Below are positions 29,020 through 39,337 of a DNA stretch of 64,000 bases, piece by piece; within the stretch, counting starts at the first letter, position 1, and each line of letters begins with the position of its first letter. A program made the position numbers and the translations under genes. The notes below the pieces were generated by a model that was not told the DNA's origin, did no database searches, and saw only the letters and a list, made by a program, of their open reading frames with translations. This stretch comes from Euglena gracilis (taxonomy: Eukaryota; Euglenida; Euglenophyceae; Euglenales). The stretch spans positions 18,586,642 to 18,650,641 of the forward strand of contig CP154954.1 in assembly GCA_039621445.1 (NCBI GenBank), given 5' to 3'.

Positions 29020-29120
29020 ATGAGAGCTCCGAGCAGAGATGTTGCTATTTTTGCGGACGAAATTTTGCATGCTCGCAACACGTCATTCACTTACATGCCG
29101 ACAAGCAACAACAGAGCAGG
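29020..29120 (+). CDS. Candidate exon of an unrecognised gene
   Basis: After a strong acceptor (AATTTTTTTGCAG at 29011) the sequence is open from ATG at 29020. It encodes MRAPSRDVAIFADEILHA and then TSFTYMPTSNNRAG, up to a consensus donor GTGAGC at 29121. A following acceptor (CGCTTTTGCAG, 29224) would add VKRSSSGW and a stop at 29252. An upstream exon would be required. No family was recognised. Copy 2 reaches only the first part of this exon before the window ends. Confidence 0.35.
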
Positions 29121-29450
29121 GTGAGCATCGCATGCCATTGTGGAAACTGCTGAAGTACTGAAGTAAGTAAGTAACGTGCACGACCTGGGGAGGTCCTCAA
29201 TGTGTTTATTCCACGCTTTTGCAGAGTCAAACGGTCGTCATCGGGGTGGTGACAAGGCACTCCAAAAGCCTTCAACCCCAACTAGGCAATGAAGGCTGTC
29301 ACAAGAATTTGATGCCGGGAGTATCTGGCAGTGTTCCAAGTGGTGGAATGGGGGGGGGCAGAAAAAAATGGAAGTTTGTTGTTGAAGTTGCGCTGCCTCC
29401 GGCGTTTTTCACCCAGCCATTTAGGGTACGGCAGGGCGCTCCGGGTGGTT

Positions 29451-30403
29451 GAAACCGTGTCTGGGGGCTCCGGTTTCATGCCCGAACCGGCGTCTGGGAC
29501 GCCGGTTCGGGCGGGAAATTTCTGTGCCGAACCGGCGTCCTGGACGCCGGTTCGGGCGTGAAAACGGCGTCTGGGGGACCCAAAATAAAAAGTGCCAAAA
29601 AGTGTCCCAAAGGGTTTGTAGACAGGTGGCATTCATATTTTAGCAGTTTTTGGGTGGTCTTGGGCCAAAAAATGGGATTTTTTGAGCAACAATTTCCTTT
29701 CGGCCAATTTTGGAGATTTTCTGAAATATAATACCACGCAGCATGGCAGAAATCTAAGGCCATCTGCTGAAAACCCTTGAGAAGAGCTTTCGATCGATGG
29801 GCAACATGGCAGCTGAAAAGTGGAATTTTAGATATGCAAATGGGGTCCGAAAAATGCGGAAAAATGCGATCGCTGATTTTGAGGGCGCTTTGCAATCTGG
29901 CTGAGTTCCGTGGGCACCAAGCGAAAGGTGTTGGCGAGACCTTTCGTTTGATATGCAATATGCAACCTGAGCTGTGGGATTTGACAAATTAGGATGTCAA
30001 ATTTTGGAAGACACGATCGCTGAAAATTAGCGCTGCATGCATTATGGCCGAATCCTGTGGCCATCTGTCGAAAGCCCTTTGAAAGAGCTTTCGATTAATG
30101 GGTAACATGCCTTCATAAGTATGAAATCTGCCATTTTTGACCGGCGGCCCATTTGGGCCAAAATTCCCCAAAACTGCCCCAAACATGGGTATTTTGGGCG
30201 AAATTGGCCGTGATTCCCTAGCCGCCGGTTCGGGCGTGAAACCAGAGCCCCCTAGCCACGGTTTCAAAAACTGTGTCCCAGACGCCGGTTCGGGCGGGAA
30301 ACCTGTGCCTGGGACGCCAATCCCAACCGAACCGAACCCGAACCGGCGTCGTAGGCACAGGTTTCCCGCCCGAACCGGTGTCTGGGACACAGTTCTCGAT
30401 ATA
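29451..30403. mobile_element. Fold-back element with ACCGGCGTC palindromes, locus A
   Basis: The left end GAAACCGTGTCTGGGGGCTC is inverted at 30214-30270 (GAGCCCCCTAGCCACGGTTTC). Both ends carry GAACCGGCGTC-NTG-GACGCCGGTTC palindromes. A terminal hairpin (AACTGTGTCCCAGACGCC ... GTCTGGGACACAGTT) ends in TCTCGATATA. The centre has three modules spaced 147-154 bp with the core AGAGCTTTCGAT(C/T). A near-identical element is at 32276-33225. The same terminus occurs on the PHD-bearing element at 15680-16786. It is non-coding. Confidence 0.7.
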
Positions 30404-30786
30404 ATATATTCTGCCGCTTTTTACACTACGGGGGTGGTTTGGGACGAGGGGGAACACCCCCCTACGACTGAAGCGCCGGTGGGATAAAAATGTGCGACCC
30501 TGGCCCTTGTCACGACCTTCCCATGCACACACACCACAAGTTTTTCAAGCCCCCTGTAACCACAAATTGTGTTCTAAACGTTGGAGAGAAGAATTATTTG
30601 CAGGAGCGGCCAAAGAGCAATTCTGGAAAGCAGAATAGCAAGTGCAGGGATTCCCACGTCCGTTCCCGCAGGAATGTGGAAATAGTGTTTGCCGGGGCGT
30701 CAGCAAGTTCTCGGCAACAGGCGGTTGGAATGCAGCGCAGAGTGGGACAAGTTGGTGGACATGACCAGCTTTTTATCTTGCGTGCA

Positions 30787-31269
30787 TAGGGCTGTTTCGA
30801 TTAATCGATTAATCGATTAATCGTTCGTCATCGCCGATTAATCGAATCGTTCGGCCCATGGCGATTAATCGTTCATTGTGGATCTAAACCACAATAGGCA
30901 CAATATTTGTTGAAATCAACAAAAATTTGTGGGGTAGTCAGTCAGATAGCACACTACTTGCCGGTACACCATGAAAACTGTTGTTAAAAGTGGCCAACGA
31001 GTCAGCGAACGTGCCCATGAAACATCGCGCGATTCTGATTAGATACAGCAGTTCCTAATAAGCTTCACTCTGCCATGTCAACAGAGAATGAAACAAAATT
31101 TCGTCAGCGGGCACACAAAGAAATGGTCTATGTTCGATATTGGAATTTCTCAGGCAGATTTCATTATCAAAAATCGGAAGGGACCAATTAATCTTTAATT
31201 GTCCGAGACACCCCGATTAATCGTGATTAATCGTTCGCCAGCCCGAAACGATTAATTGGCACAACCCTA
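30787..31269. mobile_element. 483-bp hAT-like MITE
   Basis: The ends are TAGGGCTGTTTCGATTAATCG-like on the left and the inverted CGATTAATTGGCACAACCCTA on the right. The direct repeat GCGTGCA flanks it at 30780-30786 and 31270-31276. Many ATTAATCG repeats lie just inside both ends. The TAGGG terminus and 7-8-bp duplication fit the hAT superfamily. There is no transposase gene, so it is presumably non-autonomous. Confidence 0.8.
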
Positions 31270-31518
31270 GCGTGCACCTTCCTCTGACCGGCTGATGCCA
31301 CTGTTGCACTGGTGAAGCGATATGACAGACATGTTGCTCTACGGCGAAGAAAATGTGGTTTGTTTTTGCGTGTTGGCGCAAGGTGTTGCACAAGAGACCC
31401 TTGAAGCAACAGCCTCTGTCCGTATGGAAGTTGGTCAACAGAACACTTGCCGCAGAAGCAATGACAGAGAGCTCAGAAACTTGGAATTTCTGGCTATTTT
31501 TTGTCTCCATCAGTATTG

Positions 31519-31769
31519 GCAATGGAGGCTGCAGCATCCTCCATCACAGAGGACGAGGTGGTTGTGGTGGAACGTGGGCAGGAAGAAGGAGCGGAACCTG
31601 TTGTGGAGATCACCAGCTTGGGATGTTCGAAGTGCCAACGTACCGGCTTTTTCACAGCCACGTCAGTGCTTCACCTCATCATGGCCACGCAGGGACGGCT
31701 GGCCGACGGCGTGACGGAAGCCGGGTCATTTGTTCATCTGAATGAGGGTAGCAAATGCCTAATTTGGTG
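31519..31769 (+). CDS. Candidate exon with acidic N-terminus and Cys pair
   Basis: From ATG at 31519 the sequence encodes MEAAASSITEDEVVVVERGQ, then EITSLGCSKCQRTGFFTATS and onward to HLNEG before a possible GGTAGC donor and the minisatellite at 31790. The acidic start and C-x2-C could be the beginning of a zinc-binding domain, but nothing further supports it. No family was recognised. Confidence 0.25.
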
Positions 31770-31774
31770 TGCCA

Positions 31775-32215
31775 ATTTGGAAATTTGAGAGGCAAATTCC
31801 TAATTTAGTGTGCCAATTCCTAATTTTGAGGACCAAATTCCTAATTTTATGTAAAAATTCCTAATTTTGAGTGGCAAATGCCTCATTTCCGGTGTAAAAA
31901 CACTGACATTTGAGTGGTAATCCCTATTTTGGTGTGCCAATGCTTGATTTTGAGTGGCAAATTCCTAATTGATAAAAAGGTTCCTAATTTTTAGTGGCAA
32001 ATGCCTAATTTGCAGGGGACAATGTCCAAATTTGGGTTGGCAAATGCCTGTTTTTAGGTGAAAAATCCATTTTTCGGGTGGAAAATGCACAATTTTTGGG
32101 TGGCATGAGTGGAAATGCATATCTTGGGGTGAAAATTGCTCAGTTTCAGCGGCTAATGCCTAAAGCAACATGCTTCATGTTGAGTTCAGGTGCCAAATCT
32201 TAATTTCGGATGTTC
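31775..32215. repeat. AATTCCTAATTTTGAGTGGC minisatellite
   Basis: About twenty degenerate units of 20-25 bp with the consensus (A)ATTCCTAATTTTGAGTGGC. Units become more diverged to the right. Short patches of the same motif lie at 13950-14070 and 49920-50040. Confidence 0.85.
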
Positions 32216-32275
32216 ATTTTGAATTAATTTTCAAATTCTACAAGAAGGGCTTCCTTGGGCAATTTTTTGTCACTT

Positions 32276-33225
32276 GAAACCGTGCATGGGGGCTCTGGTT
32301 TCATGCCCGAACCGGCGTCTGGGACGCCGGTTCGGGCGGGAAATTTTCTGCCCGAACCGGCGTCCTGGACGCCGGTTCGGGCATGAAACCGGCGTCTGGG
32401 GGACCCAAAATAAAAAGTGCCAAAAAGTGTCCAAAAGGGTTTGTAGACAGGTGGCAATCATATTTGAGCAGTTTTTGGGTGGTCTTGGGCCAAAAATTGG
32501 GGGTTTTTGAGGAAAAGTTTACTTTTAGCCAATTTTGGAGAATTTCTGAAGTAGAATACCACGCAGCATGGCAGAAATCTAAGGCCATCTGCTGAAAGCC
32601 CTTGAGAAGAGCTTTCGATCGATGGGCAACATGGCAGCTGAAAAGTGCAATTTCAGATATGCAAATGGGGTCAAAAAAAACCGGAAAAATGCGATCGCTG
32701 ATTTTCAGAGCGCTTTCCACACTGGCTGAGTTCTGTGGGTACCAAGCGAAAGGTGTTGGCGAGACCTTTCGTTTGATATGCAATATGCAACCTGAGCTGT
32801 GGGATTTGACAAATTAGGATGTCAAATTTTGGAAGACACGATCGCTGAAAATTAGCGCTGCATGCATTATGGCCGAATCCTGTGGCCATCTGTCGAAAGC
32901 CCTTTAAAAGAGCTTTCGATTAATGGGTAACATGCCTTCATAAGTGTGGAATCTGCCATTTTTGACCGGCGGCCCATTTGGGCCAAAGTCGCCCAAAACA
33001 GCCCCAAACATGGGTGTTTTGGGCGAAATTGGCCGTGATTCCCTAGCCGCCGGTTCGGTCGTGAGTCCAGAGCCCCCAATACACGGTTTCAACAGCTGTG
33101 TCCCAACCGCCGGTTCGGGCGGGAAACCTGTGCCTGGGACGCCGGTTCGGGCTACCGCCCGAACCGGCGTCCCATGCACAGGTTTTCCCGCCCGAACCGG
33201 CGTTTGGGACACAGTTCTCGATATA
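32276..33225. mobile_element. Fold-back element with ACCGGCGTC palindromes, locus B
   Basis: The structure is that of locus A (29451-30403), in the same orientation, with scattered substitutions. The left end is GAAACCGTGCATGGGGGCTC. The terminal hairpin ends TCTCGATATA. Target duplications were not found. Confidence 0.7.
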
Positions 33226-33584
33226 GAAACCATTTCACACAAAATTTGAGCCAAAATTTCACACAAAATTCGTCCATTATCAAGTAAATTTTGTCAGTTC
33301 GTTGAAAATGGGACACCAGTTGAGCAATTTTTAGTTATTTGAATAATTTGAAGACAAAAATCCTTTACAATGACTATAGAATGACCCAAAAACAGGCCGA
33401 AAAGGTCAGAATATGTCAAAAAAGTGCAAAATTAGCAACCTGACAAAAAGTTAGCGAAAAAATGACTTTAAATGGGCAAAAAATGCAGCCTCTACTAGTG
33501 ATGAACATGACCTTGAAGGGAGATTGATGACGAAATTGCTTCTTCATTGCAAGGCTCGGGACATTTTCCTGTGAGTCACACGGC

Positions 33585-33627
33585 TGGCCGACGGCTGGCC
33601 GACGGCAGGCCGACGGCTGGCCGACGG
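33585..33627. repeat. GCTGGCCGACG tandem repeat
   Basis: Four consecutive 11-bp units (one with GCAGGCCGACG) with a GGCC centre. Confidence 0.85.
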
Positions 33628-33799
33628 CGTGCTCCCCCTAAGTGAGGATTTTTCCCCCACCATTCTGGCCAAACGGTTTCGCAAACTGCCCACCAATCTT
33701 GTTTTTTCCAGCGGGTTGTTGCACTCGAGTGTTTAAAAAAAAAAGTCAAAAAAATCCCACACCAGTCAAATGAATTCCTGGTTCCCTTGGGGGTCGGCA

Positions 33800-33998
33800 C
33801 GCCATGGCGAGCAGTCCGGCTAGGGGGAGGGGAGGGGGGGTTTTTGGCGTGGCGAGGGGGTCCCGGATGGGGGGGAGGTGCTCGAGGGTTTTCCAAGAAA
33901 ATTTTCTTTGGCGCGGCTGACATGGCGTGGCGAGGGGGTCTGAAAAGGGGGGAGGGGGGTAAAATGGCGTGGCGAGGGGGTCGGTGAGGGGGGGGGGG
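33800..33998. repeat. TGGCGTGGCGAGGGGGTC tandem repeat
   Basis: Three good units (at about 33847, 33915 and 33964) plus a degenerate first unit, each followed by a G run. The period is roughly 50-68 bp. The G-rich strand could form quadruplexes. Confidence 0.75.
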
Positions 33999-35249
33999 GG
34001 GGGGTGTGCCAATTCCCCCCTGGTTCCCCATGGAAGCATTGGCCTGGTCACATTGCAGGCCATGGGGAAGGATGCTGCTATGTGCCAAGGAAACGCCCGA
34101 CAAACAGGCTCCGTCACTGGGTTGGCTGGTTGGGGGTGGGCGCACCCAGCCAATGATGCTGAAAATATCTCAGTGCTCTATTCCTGCTGACAGAGGGGAA
34201 TGGAATGGCCCTTGTCATGAGCCCAAGCCTGAACGCCGAGGAACCTGTGGGTGTGCTGTACGTCGAGAGACGCAATTGCCCCTGTGTATGGGCTGCTCCT
34301 AAGGATGGATGGAATTGGGGGAGGGGGGATTGAACTTTTTTTGTTGTTTTTTGGACGATTTTTGGATTTTCATTATGGGACCCACCCCTTCATTGACCCC
34401 CCCAACATCAATAGGGCCCACTCCATGGAGCTCTTTTGACTGATTGAGGGTTTTGTGCCCGAAACGGGGCGCCGGGGGAAGGGGGGGTAGGGTTGACGTT
34501 TTTTTGTTTTTTCTAAAAAAAAACATGAAAAAAAAATGCAAAAAACACGTTTTTTTGAAAAAGCAAAAATTGACCCTTTTCCTTGCGAAATCGCCATTTT
34601 TTGAGGAAAATTTTTCGGGTGTGGTTCGGGTCACCGGGGGGGGGGGTCACAGGCATGGGTGTGGTGCCAAAGGCTTTTTTAAGAATAAAAGACCATTCCG
34701 ACAATTCGACGCCGTCTGAAACGTCTTTTTCCGTCTTTTTCTTCGGGGGAAAAAAAACACGACAGTTTTAAACATTCGCGGCAATCGCGGACGGAAGGAC
34801 TTCCTAATTGGGAGCAAAACTGTGCTCTCCCCTTGAAATTCGTTGTTTTTCTTTGTCTGGAACTCAGAATCGAACTATTTGAAGGATAAGGAATATATTG
34901 ATGCAGGGTTTATTGAACGTCGAAGCAGGTTTGCCCCCCCCCCCGAAGGTGACTTTTGAAGAATTGTTCTCCTGGTCTTTTTTGGTGCATCTAGACCACT
35001 TTCAAAAATTTGCCATTTTTTCCAAAATACGCCCCCCTGGGTGTCAATTTTGAGTGCCACCCTCTTGTCTCTTGTGTGGCAGGTATTCTATTGTGCGTTC
35101 TGTTTTTCTATCATTTTCTGGCAGTCCATATGGTTTTCTGGTGGAGTTTTACATGAAGGAACTTTTGCTTCCATTTCACACAGAACACTTGCTGCAACTC
35201 TGTCTTTGACCCATGTTTTGGGAGTGTTTTCACCTGGCATTGTTTAATT

Positions 35250-35380
35250 TTAAGCCGGCGTTTGAGACGCCGGGCTCAGGACAGAACCGGCGTCCCCCCC
35301 CACGGGCTTCCGGACGCCGGTTCTGTCCTAAAGCCCGGCGTTAGGAACGCCGGCTTTGTCCAAAGCCCGGCGTCCGATTT
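35250..35380. repeat. ACCGGCGTC palindrome cluster
   Basis: Inverted motifs AGCCGGCGTTTGAGACGCC, GAACCGGCGTCC, GGACGCCGGTTC and AGCCCGGCG...CGCCGG. It is equivalent in order and spacing to 23890-24030 in the opposite orientation. Confidence 0.7.
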
Positions 35381-35392
35381 TCATTGGCTGTG

Positions 35393-35675
35393 TCAATCGT
35401 CCAGGTATAAAATCACCCCTCGATCGAAAGCCCTTTTCATCAGACAACTGGCGATCACCACCAAATTCAGCCACGTCACCTGGAGCTCTTATTTTCTGTC
35501 ACTGGGTAATCCTAATTTCACAAGTCTGGTGCCCCCTGAGACCCTCAGGTCGTTGATTCGAAGAGGAAAAACGTTTCTGTAGGGTTTATTCAGCATCTTA
35601 AACCAAAAGTCACTGAAGATTGCTACAAGTTTCGACTCAGATTCTGGCCGATCCGACCATCGCGAGCCCACTGTG
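35393..35675 (+). repeat. Dispersed modular repeat, plus orientation
   Basis: A close relative of 23125-23400, from TGTGTCAATCGTCCAGGTA to GGCCGATCCGACCATCGCGAG, with the core CCCCTCGATCGAAAGCCC. It abuts the element at 35667. Confidence 0.7.
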
Positions 35676-35893
35676 CCTAGCATAGCCAAGGGAAAAAATT
35701 TTGGTGAAAAAAATCGCGATTTTTGAGGCCCAAAAATGACCAAAAATGACCATTTTCGGACACAAAATGGTAAATTTGGGGGCCGCGCGCTCTGCGCGCG
35801 GCCAAAAAAAGCACTTTTTTGGTCAAAAATGGCCCAAAAATGGCAAAAAATGACCACTTTTTGGATCCGAAAATCACCGGTTTTAGGAGGCTC
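35667..35893. mobile_element. Short member of the GGAGGC/GCCTAGC element family
   Basis: This contains the family core only: ACTGTGCCTAGCATAGCCAA, GAGGCCCAAAAATGACC repeats, the GGCCGCGCGCTCTGCGCGCG hairpin and AAAATCACCGGTTTTAGGA. It lacks the outer GC-rich tracts of the relatives at 25053 and 28516. Confidence 0.6.
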
Positions 35894-35904
35894 CCGGATC
35901 TGGC

Positions 35905-36192
35905 CTGGGGGGGGGGTTGTGGGCAGACCCTAGGGTCTGCCCACGGTCGCCAAAGGTCGCCAAAGGTCGCTATGGTCGACCCCCCCCGAGGCTGTGGAGT
36001 GGGCGGCGACCCTAGAAACTCCTTGTGGGCAGACCCTAGGGTCGACTTAGGGTCGGCCCACCCCACGACCTCCCCCCCCCCCTACAACCGTAGGGTCGAC
36101 TTAGGGTCGGCCCACCCCACGACCCCCCCCCCCCCTGCCAGCTCAGGGTCGACTTAGGGTCGGCCCACCCCACGACCTCCCCCCCCCTCCCA
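35905..36192. repeat. GTCGACTTAGGGTCGGCCCA tandem repeat with C runs
   Basis: Units at 36041, 36095 and 36148 (spacing 53-54 bp) each end in CACGACC(T)CCCCCCCC. To the left are two CAGACCCTAGGGTC(T)GCC palindromic blocks. Confidence 0.8.
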
Positions 36193-36537
36193 AGAAAAAA
36201 AACGAAAATTTTGGGAGGATTCACTACGGACGCTAGGAAATTCGCTTGGTCTGAGTTGGATACACCACCCAACAACAATGTAAAGCAAGTTCGGAAAGAC
36301 CAGGTAACCACCGCAGATGGCCGGTTTCAGTGAAAGACAACGTGTGACACATGGTGGCACTCAACGCCGACCACAACGTGCAGCGAACAGGAAGGGGTGT
36401 GTCACAGTGTGTCGTTGGGAGAAAGGAAGCAGCGACACAGAGGACCAACAAATAGGGTCAGACCATGGATCATCCGATGCAGTCTCCGCAATCCATCACA
36501 CTATGCTGATGGTGCCATCCTTGGGCGCTAAAACGTT
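36193..36537. other. Stretch without a recognised gene
   Basis: Ordinary-composition sequence between two tandem arrays. A plus-strand open stretch from ATG at 36317 (MAGFSERQRVTHGGTQRR) follows an AG acceptor-like site, but no family or codon evidence supports it. Confidence 0.35.
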
Positions 36538-38275
36538 TCGCAAAATAACAAAATAAACGGGCCCCAAAATAACGAAATCCCCGGTGCTGCCCAGGCGTTT
36601 TGCCGGGCAAACGCCTTTGCTGCCCAACTGTTTCAGCTCCCCAAAATAACAAAATCCCCTGTGCTGCCGAACCGTTTTCACAGCCAAACCCCTTAGCTGC
36701 CGAACCGTTTCAGGGCCCCAAAATAACAGAATCCCCTGTGCTGCCCAACCATTTTGGATGGCAAATCCCTTGCACTGCTGTCCCAGGCCTTGTGGCCCAC
36801 AGAGATGGTGGTCGGCAAGATGTCCTGGGCCGTCGTACTTGTTGAGTGGGCAGGGAACGAAGAGCTGGACGATGACGCCTGCTGGGGCGGGAGCAACGAG
36901 GACGGATGACCGGGGCACTGAATTTTGTCTGCCACCGTTTTTGCAGCCGAAATAACAAAATCCCTTGTGCTGCCCAACCGTTTTGCATGGCAAACCCCCT
37001 AGCTGCCGAACTGTTTCCGGGCCCCAAAATAACAAAATCCCCTGTGCTGCCCAACCGTTTTGCCAGGCAAACCCCCTAGCTGCCCAACTGTTTCCGGGCC
37101 CCAAAATAACAAAATCCCCTGTGCTGCCCAACCGTTTTGCCAGGCAAACCCCCTAGCTGCCGAACTGTTTCCGGGCCCCAAAATAACAAAATCCCCTGTG
37201 CTGCCCAACTCAAACACAGGGCCCGTCTGTTTGACAGCGAAGCTGTGGATGGCGTGGAGCCCGCAGCTGGCGACACCGGCAATGTCGAAGGCGGATGACT
37301 GGGGCCCTGAATTGTTCCAGAATGATTCAGAATCCCTTGTGCTGCCCAACCGTTTTGCATGGCAAACCCCTCTGCTGCCGAACTGTTTCAGGGCCCAGAA
37401 TAACAAAATCCCTTGTGCTGCCCAGCGGTTTTGCCAGGCAAACCCCTTAGCTGCCGAACTGTTTCAGGGCCCCAGAATAACAAAATCCCTTGAGCTGCCC
37501 AGCCGTTTTGCCAGGCAAACCCCCCAGCTGCCGAACTGTTTCAGGGCCCCAAAATAACAAAAACCCTTGTGCTGCCCAACCGTTTTGCATGGCAAACCCC
37601 TTTGCTGCCGAACTGTGTCAGGGCCCCAAAATAACAAAATCCCCTGTGCTGCCCAACCGTTTTGCATGGCAAACCCCTTTGCAGCCCAACTCAAACACAG
37701 GGCCCGTCTGTTTGACAGCGAAGCTGTGGATGGCGTGGAGCCCGAAGCTGGCGACACCGGCAATGTCGAAGGCGGATGACTGGGGCCCTGAATTGTTCCA
37801 GAATGATTCAGAATCCCTTGTGCTGCCCAACCGTTTTGCATGGCAAACCCCTTTGCTGCCGAACTGTTTCAGGGCCCCAAAATAACAAAATCCCTTGTGC
37901 TGCCCAACCGCTTTGCATGGCAAACCCCTTTGCTGCCGAACTGTTTCAGGGCCCCAAAATAACAAAATCCCTTGTGCTGCCCAACCGTTTTGCCAGGCAA
38001 ACCCCTTAGCTGCCGAACTGTTTCAGGGCCCCAAAATAACAAAATCCCTTGTGCTGCCCAACCGTTTTGCATGGCAAACCCCCTAGCTGCCGAACTGTTT
38101 CAGGGCCCCAAAATAACAAAATCCCTTGTGCTGCCCAACCGTTTTGCCAGGCAAACCCCTTAGCTGCCGAACTGTTTCAGGGCCCCAAAATAACAAAATC
38201 CCTTGTGCTGCCCAGCCGTTTTGCCAAGCAAACCCCCTAGCTGCCGAACTGTTTCAGGGCCCCAGAATAACAACC
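36538..38275. repeat. 77-bp tandem array with embedded exon-like blocks
   Basis: At least 16 units of about 77 bp carry the phrases GGGCCCCAAAATAACAAAAT, GTGCTGCCCAACCGTTTTGC and AGCTGCCGAACTGTTTC. Three non-repeat blocks interrupt the array: 36778-36945, 37211-37334 and 37692-37815. The last two are near-identical, giving a higher-order 481-bp period. The first shares GGATGAC(C/T)GGGG and CTGAATT with them. On the minus strand each block begins after an AATTCAG acceptor-like site and is open and Pro/Ser/Thr-rich (PSHPPSTLPVSP; PGHPSSLLPPQQ). Not found elsewhere in the window. Confidence 0.85.
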
Positions 38276-38289
38276 GTATCCCAACTGTA

Positions 38290-39311
38290 ACCATAGCATT
38301 AACCCTGAAACGGCCGTGAACACAAACGAAAAAAGATTTTTCTTCTCATGAACATGCAACCCGCAGAAAATGGAATGCAGTCTGGCGTGATAAATGCCGG
38401 GCCCGTTTTTCAGCTGCGGGAGGCTCCTCCTCGGTGGACTTAACGACAGCATCCGGCCGTTCCAACAAATCCGAACCAGGAATTGGGTGCCCAGCGCCAC
38501 CACGAATGTTCCGGGAGCGTGAATAAGGGTTGATAAGGTTTCATAATTGTAACATTTCACGCAATTTTCCCCGGGGTTGTATAAAAGGGTGTGCATGGTT
38601 TGGTGGGGGGGGGGCGACGATTCCAAATCCTGAAACCAGGAACGCGGACGCCTTGGCACAGGGACACCAAACTCGTCGGCGTCACGTGCACGCTTGCGCA
38701 ACCTTGTGGGCAAGATGTATGTCTTTCCCTCCAGCAACGCCATGAGCTCCCGCGGGGTTGACATGGAAAGGGAGGACTGTGTGGAGACGGAGGGATGATT
38801 GTGAATCGGATTCCGCGCCATTCTCAGAGGCGTCATCGTCAGAATAATCGGCAGCAGGCTCCAGGTCGGCCTGCGATAGTACCAAACCCTGCGGCGCGGC
38901 ATGTGTGGTGCGGGCATCCCTCACAGCGGCGGCATGGACGTCTTTCAACAACTCCCTGATGTACCGCGCAACGGGGCGTGCCTTCCGGGTCCCCCCCAGG
39001 AGAACGACCGCGATCCAGTTCGCAACCAGCTGGTATCGGCCCATTTGCTCGGCCCCATTCTCTGATAGTGAAACCAGGGCGTCCCGTACGATCTTTTGTT
39101 CGGCCTCGCGATCCAAGGACGATTGCCAAATCAGCAAGATTGTGCGCCGCAGGTCCACTGCTCTACCAACGTTGTGGAGTAGAGGTTCATCAACAGTTGC
39201 ATGAAGTCGAACGTGGCATACACGCGCGCCACGTGGACGATGTAGCTTGGAGGGTAGGCGCCCTTGGCCAGTGCCAAGAAGACGAGACCTGCAGTGCGCG
39301 GTTAAACACAC
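38290..39311 (-). CDS. Unrecognised protein gene, cut by the gap
   Basis: The upstream open part (39311 to about 38790) encodes helical sequence (RRTILLIWQSSLDREAEQ, VANWIAVVLLGGTRKARPVA, then an acidic DYSDDDASENGAESDSQ). The downstream part in another frame (about 38770 to 38290) encodes MSTPRELMALLEGKTYIL, RKRARDADEFGVPVPRRP and CVKCYNYETLSTLIHAPG. No intron fits the change of frame near 38790, so one base may be missing or the gene is decayed. A third frame at 39170-39250 (YIVHVARVYATFDFMQLL) suggests another exon upstream. The N gap truncates it. No family was recognised. Composition and charge pattern favour real coding. Confidence 0.45.
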
Positions 39312-39324
39312 TACACCATGGTCC

Positions 39325-39337
39325 NNNNNNNNNNNNN
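39325..39337. other. Assembly gap (13 N)
   Basis: Thirteen undetermined bases lie between a minus-strand coding region on the left and the first base of duplicated copy 2 on the right. The gap falls in a repeated element, which is where an assembler would be expected to stop. It interrupts the gene at 38.29-39.31 kb and stops copy 2 of the CLPTM1 gene from being followed to its 3' exons. Confidence 0.99.

Larger units (their letters stand above)
3925..29049. repeat. Large duplicated segment, copy 1
   Basis: The sequence from 3925 is repeated in the same order and orientation from 39338 to the window end, so 29049 is only where copy 2 runs out. Corresponding points differ by 35.4 kb at the left, 36.0 kb in the middle and 35.0 kb at the right, because indels accumulate. 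Long stretches (for example 8.15-9.75 kb against 44.17-45.77 kb) look identical by eye. Differences are mostly homopolymer lengths plus a few discrete insertions. Copy 1 alone carries the 3' exons of the CLPTM1 gene to its left and the non-duplicated 29.05-39.32 kb block to its right. It could be a tandem duplication or an allelic haplotype. Confidence 0.95.
33226..35250. other. Stretch without recognised genes
   Basis: This holds a short tandem array of GCTGGCCGACG units (33582-33625), a G-rich tandem repeat, a CCGGGTCACCGG-type G-run block (34620-34650) and ordinary sequence. No exon with convincing splice sites was recognised. Confidence 0.4.

Noticed and set aside
29476-29958. Long open minus-strand stretches in the fold-back elements (also 32301-32783) with repeated P-A-S-R-T-P-V-R-A
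   Set aside because: The peptide repeats are translations of the ACCGGCGTC palindromes. Related elements keep the DNA motif but not the frame, so conservation is at DNA level.
30781-31269. ATTAATCG repeats as a possible replication origin
   Set aside because: They lie just inside the inverted ends of a short transposon, which explains them better.
33576-34153. Pro/His-rich open stretches (PPRHA repeats) on the minus strand
   Set aside because: These are translations of the TGGCGTGGCGAGGGGGTC tandem repeat.
36541-38240. Many open stretches of about 63 codons repeating every 77 bp
   Set aside because: 77 is not a multiple of three, so the phrase is read in successive frames; this is a tandem DNA repeat, not a protein repeat.
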